From contig DATKEU010000480.1 in NCBI GenBank assembly GCA_035544495.1, forward strand, positions 1 to 5,617: a stretch of DNA of 5,617 bases, read 5' to 3'. Numbering within the stretch: the stretch's first letter is position 1; each line of letters starts with the position of its first letter. Made by a program: the position numbers and the translations under genes. The notes beneath the pieces were generated by a model. It was not told where the DNA came from. It did no database searches and worked only from the letters and a program-made list of their open reading frames with translations. Below are positions 4,564-5,617 of the stretch, one piece after another. This DNA is from DATKEU01 sp035544495. Lineage in GTDB: Bacteria; Myxococcota_A; Polyangia; Fen-1088.

Positions 4564-5617
4564 GTGCGAAGCCCGGCCACCTTCATTTTCAGCGTCGCCT
4601 GCGGGAGCGCCCTGATCGCCGGGCTGTGCCTGCGCGGGCATGCGCTGGGTGACAGTCCGGCGGCGGCGGGAGCCGCCGAGCGGCGGCTGGCGATCTTTTA
4701 CACCGCGGAGATTCACGGGACGCTGGAGCCGTGCGGCTGCACGAGCGATCCGCTGGGCGACATCGCCCGCTACGCAGCGCTGGTGCGGGCGGCGCGCGCG
4801 CGCGGGACGGCCACGCTGCTGGTCGACGCCGGTGGAATGCTGTACGGCGAGGGCGGCATCTCCGCCAAGGAGCGCCCCGCCGATGATCTGCGCGCCAGGT
4901 TCCTGGCCGATGAGCTCGGCAAGCTGGGGCTTCGCGCGGCGGCGCTGGCGGAGACCGATCTGGTGGCGGGCGCGGGGGCCGTGCAACCACCGCGCCTGGC
5001 CTCCAACCTGGGCGCGAGCGCCGCGCTGGCGCCGGCGCACGTCGAGACGATCGGCGACATCAAGGTGGGCCTTCTGGGCGTGGCCGATCCGGCGCTGGGC
5101 GCGGCCCTGGGTGTGACGGCAGAGGAGGCGATGCGGGCGGCGCAGCGAGACGTGGAAAAGCTGCGGCGCGCGGGCGCCGAGATCGTCGTGCTGCTGGCGC
5201 CCATCGATCGCGGCGGCGCGCGGCGGCTGGCGCGCGAAGCGGGAGCCGATTTCGTCGTCGCCGGCCGGCAGGTGGGCCGCGGGATGGCGCGCGCGGAGAA
5301 GATCGGCGCCGCGTACCTGCTGCAACCGGCGGACGAGCTCCAGCGCGTGGGGCGCGTCGACCTCGTGCTGCGGGGCGGGGCGGCCCGCCCGCTCGTCGAC
5401 GCGGGCGGGGCGGACGCCAACCAGGCGCGCGCCGAGGAAGTGGACCGCGCGCTCAAGCGCCTGGACGAGGATCTGGCGCGGTGGTCGTCGTCGGATGGAG
5501 GGGGCGGCGGCGGTGGCGGGGGCGAGGCGAGCTTCATCGCCGCCAAGCGCGCCGAGCGCGCCGAGCTGGTCGCTGAGCGAACGCGGCTCTCCCAGCCGTT
5601 CGCGCCGCCCGCGACGG
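4564..5617 (+). CDS. Exported UshA-like metallophosphoesterase-fold protein with degenerate active site (partial)
   Basis: The frame is open from a GTG at 4564 to the right edge, 351 codons. Residues 1 to about 29-35 resemble a signal peptide (Arg2, hydrophobic FIFSVACGSALIAGLCL, then small residues). From residue 42 the sequence follows the N-terminal calcineurin-like domain of 5'-nucleotidases: LAIFYTAEIHGTLEPCGC (42-59), a PLGDIARYAALVR helix (63-75), LLVDAGG (85-91), an AALAETDL turn (126-133), VGLLGVADP (168-176), AEIVVLLAP (205-213) and ADFVVAGRQ (228-236). Metal-binding motifs are altered: D-x-H is E49-I-H51, the GD is GG, the NHE position reads ETD, and GHxH reads GRQV. Catalysis is therefore doubtful or altered. 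After about residue 287 come charged helices flanking nine glycines (312-320). No Shine-Dalgarno precedes the GTG, whose upstream frame stays open, so the start rests on the signal peptide. Confidence 0.78.
   Translation, partial: MRSPATFIFSVACGSALIAGLCLRGHALGDSPAAAGAAERRLAIFYTAEIHGTLEPCGCTSDPLGDIARYAALVRAARARGTATLLVDAGGMLYGEGGISAKERPADDLRARFLADELGKLGLRAAALAETDLVAGAGAVQPPRLASNLGASAALAPAHVETIGDIKVGLLGVADPALGAALGVTAEEAMRAAQRDVEKLRRAGAEIVVLLAPIDRGGARRLAREAGADFVVAGRQVGRGMARAEKIGAAYLLQPADELQRVGRVDLVLRGGAARPLVDAGGADANQARAEEVDRALKRLDEDLARWSSSDGGGGGGGGGEASFIAAKRAERAELVAERTRLSQPFAPPAT
5497..5523 (+). repeat. Nine-glycine tract within the metallophosphoesterase-like gene
   Basis: Nine successive Gly codons, mixed in third base (GGA, GGG, GGC, GGT), follow a run of three TCG Ser codons and GAT. 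The encoded S-S-S-D-(G)9 segment separates two charged helical stretches and looks like a flexible linker. Codon mixing argues against very recent slippage of a single triplet. Confidence 0.7.

Noticed and set aside
4471..5325. Minus-strand frame of 284 codons opposite the metallophosphoesterase-like gene
   Set aside because: Its composition (Arg, Gln, Ala, His) is typical of an antisense shadow, while the plus strand gives a coherent fold. Only its last 25 codons, which have their own Shine-Dalgarno, were kept as a doubtful item.

Overview
The window is high-GC DNA of the kind found in Myxococcota or related deltaproteobacteria. This is inferred from four things: strong G/C third-position use, Ala/Arg-rich proteins, a cysteine-rich lipoprotein of a style common in myxobacteria, and a ribosomal operon in the usual bacterial order. 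No species can be named from the sequence alone. No mobile element, CRISPR array, tRNA or rRNA was seen.

Layout. (1) 1-699, minus strand: the N-terminal 233 residues of an exported tetratricopeptide-repeat protein, running off the left edge. (2) 700-1105: a 406-bp divergent intergenic region with a sigma70-type promoter facing each way, a nested 26-bp dyad between them, and a sigma54-like element just before the plus-strand gene. (3) 1106-1594, plus strand: a small cysteine-rich lipoprotein. (4) 4437-1601, minus strand: a six-gene housekeeping operon, rpsP - khpA - rimM - trmD - rplS - yraN, with junctions from a 17-nt overlap to a 40-nt gap and a good promoter in front of rpsP. (5) 4438-4563: a short divergent spacer. 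(6) 4564-5617, plus strand: the first 351 residues of an exported UshA-like metallophosphoesterase-fold protein that has lost most canonical metal ligands, running off the right edge.

The operon serves ribosome building and tRNA modification: S16 and RimM act in 30S assembly, KhpA binds RNA, TrmD makes m1G37 in tRNA, L19 sits at the 30S-50S interface, and YraN is a nuclease-fold protein of unknown role. ffh does not lie directly upstream of rpsP, and rnhB, often found between rplS and yraN, is absent. The operon converges on the lipoprotein gene with only 6 bp between stop codons and no visible terminator.

The items most worth following are the metallophosphoesterase-like protein with an EPCGC motif and a degenerate active site, the operator or enhancer-like dyad with the sigma54-like element upstream of the lipoprotein, and a 25-codon reading frame with a near-perfect Shine-Dalgarno on the minus strand between the operon and the metallophosphoesterase gene. 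I see no clear evidence of a wholly new multi-gene system.
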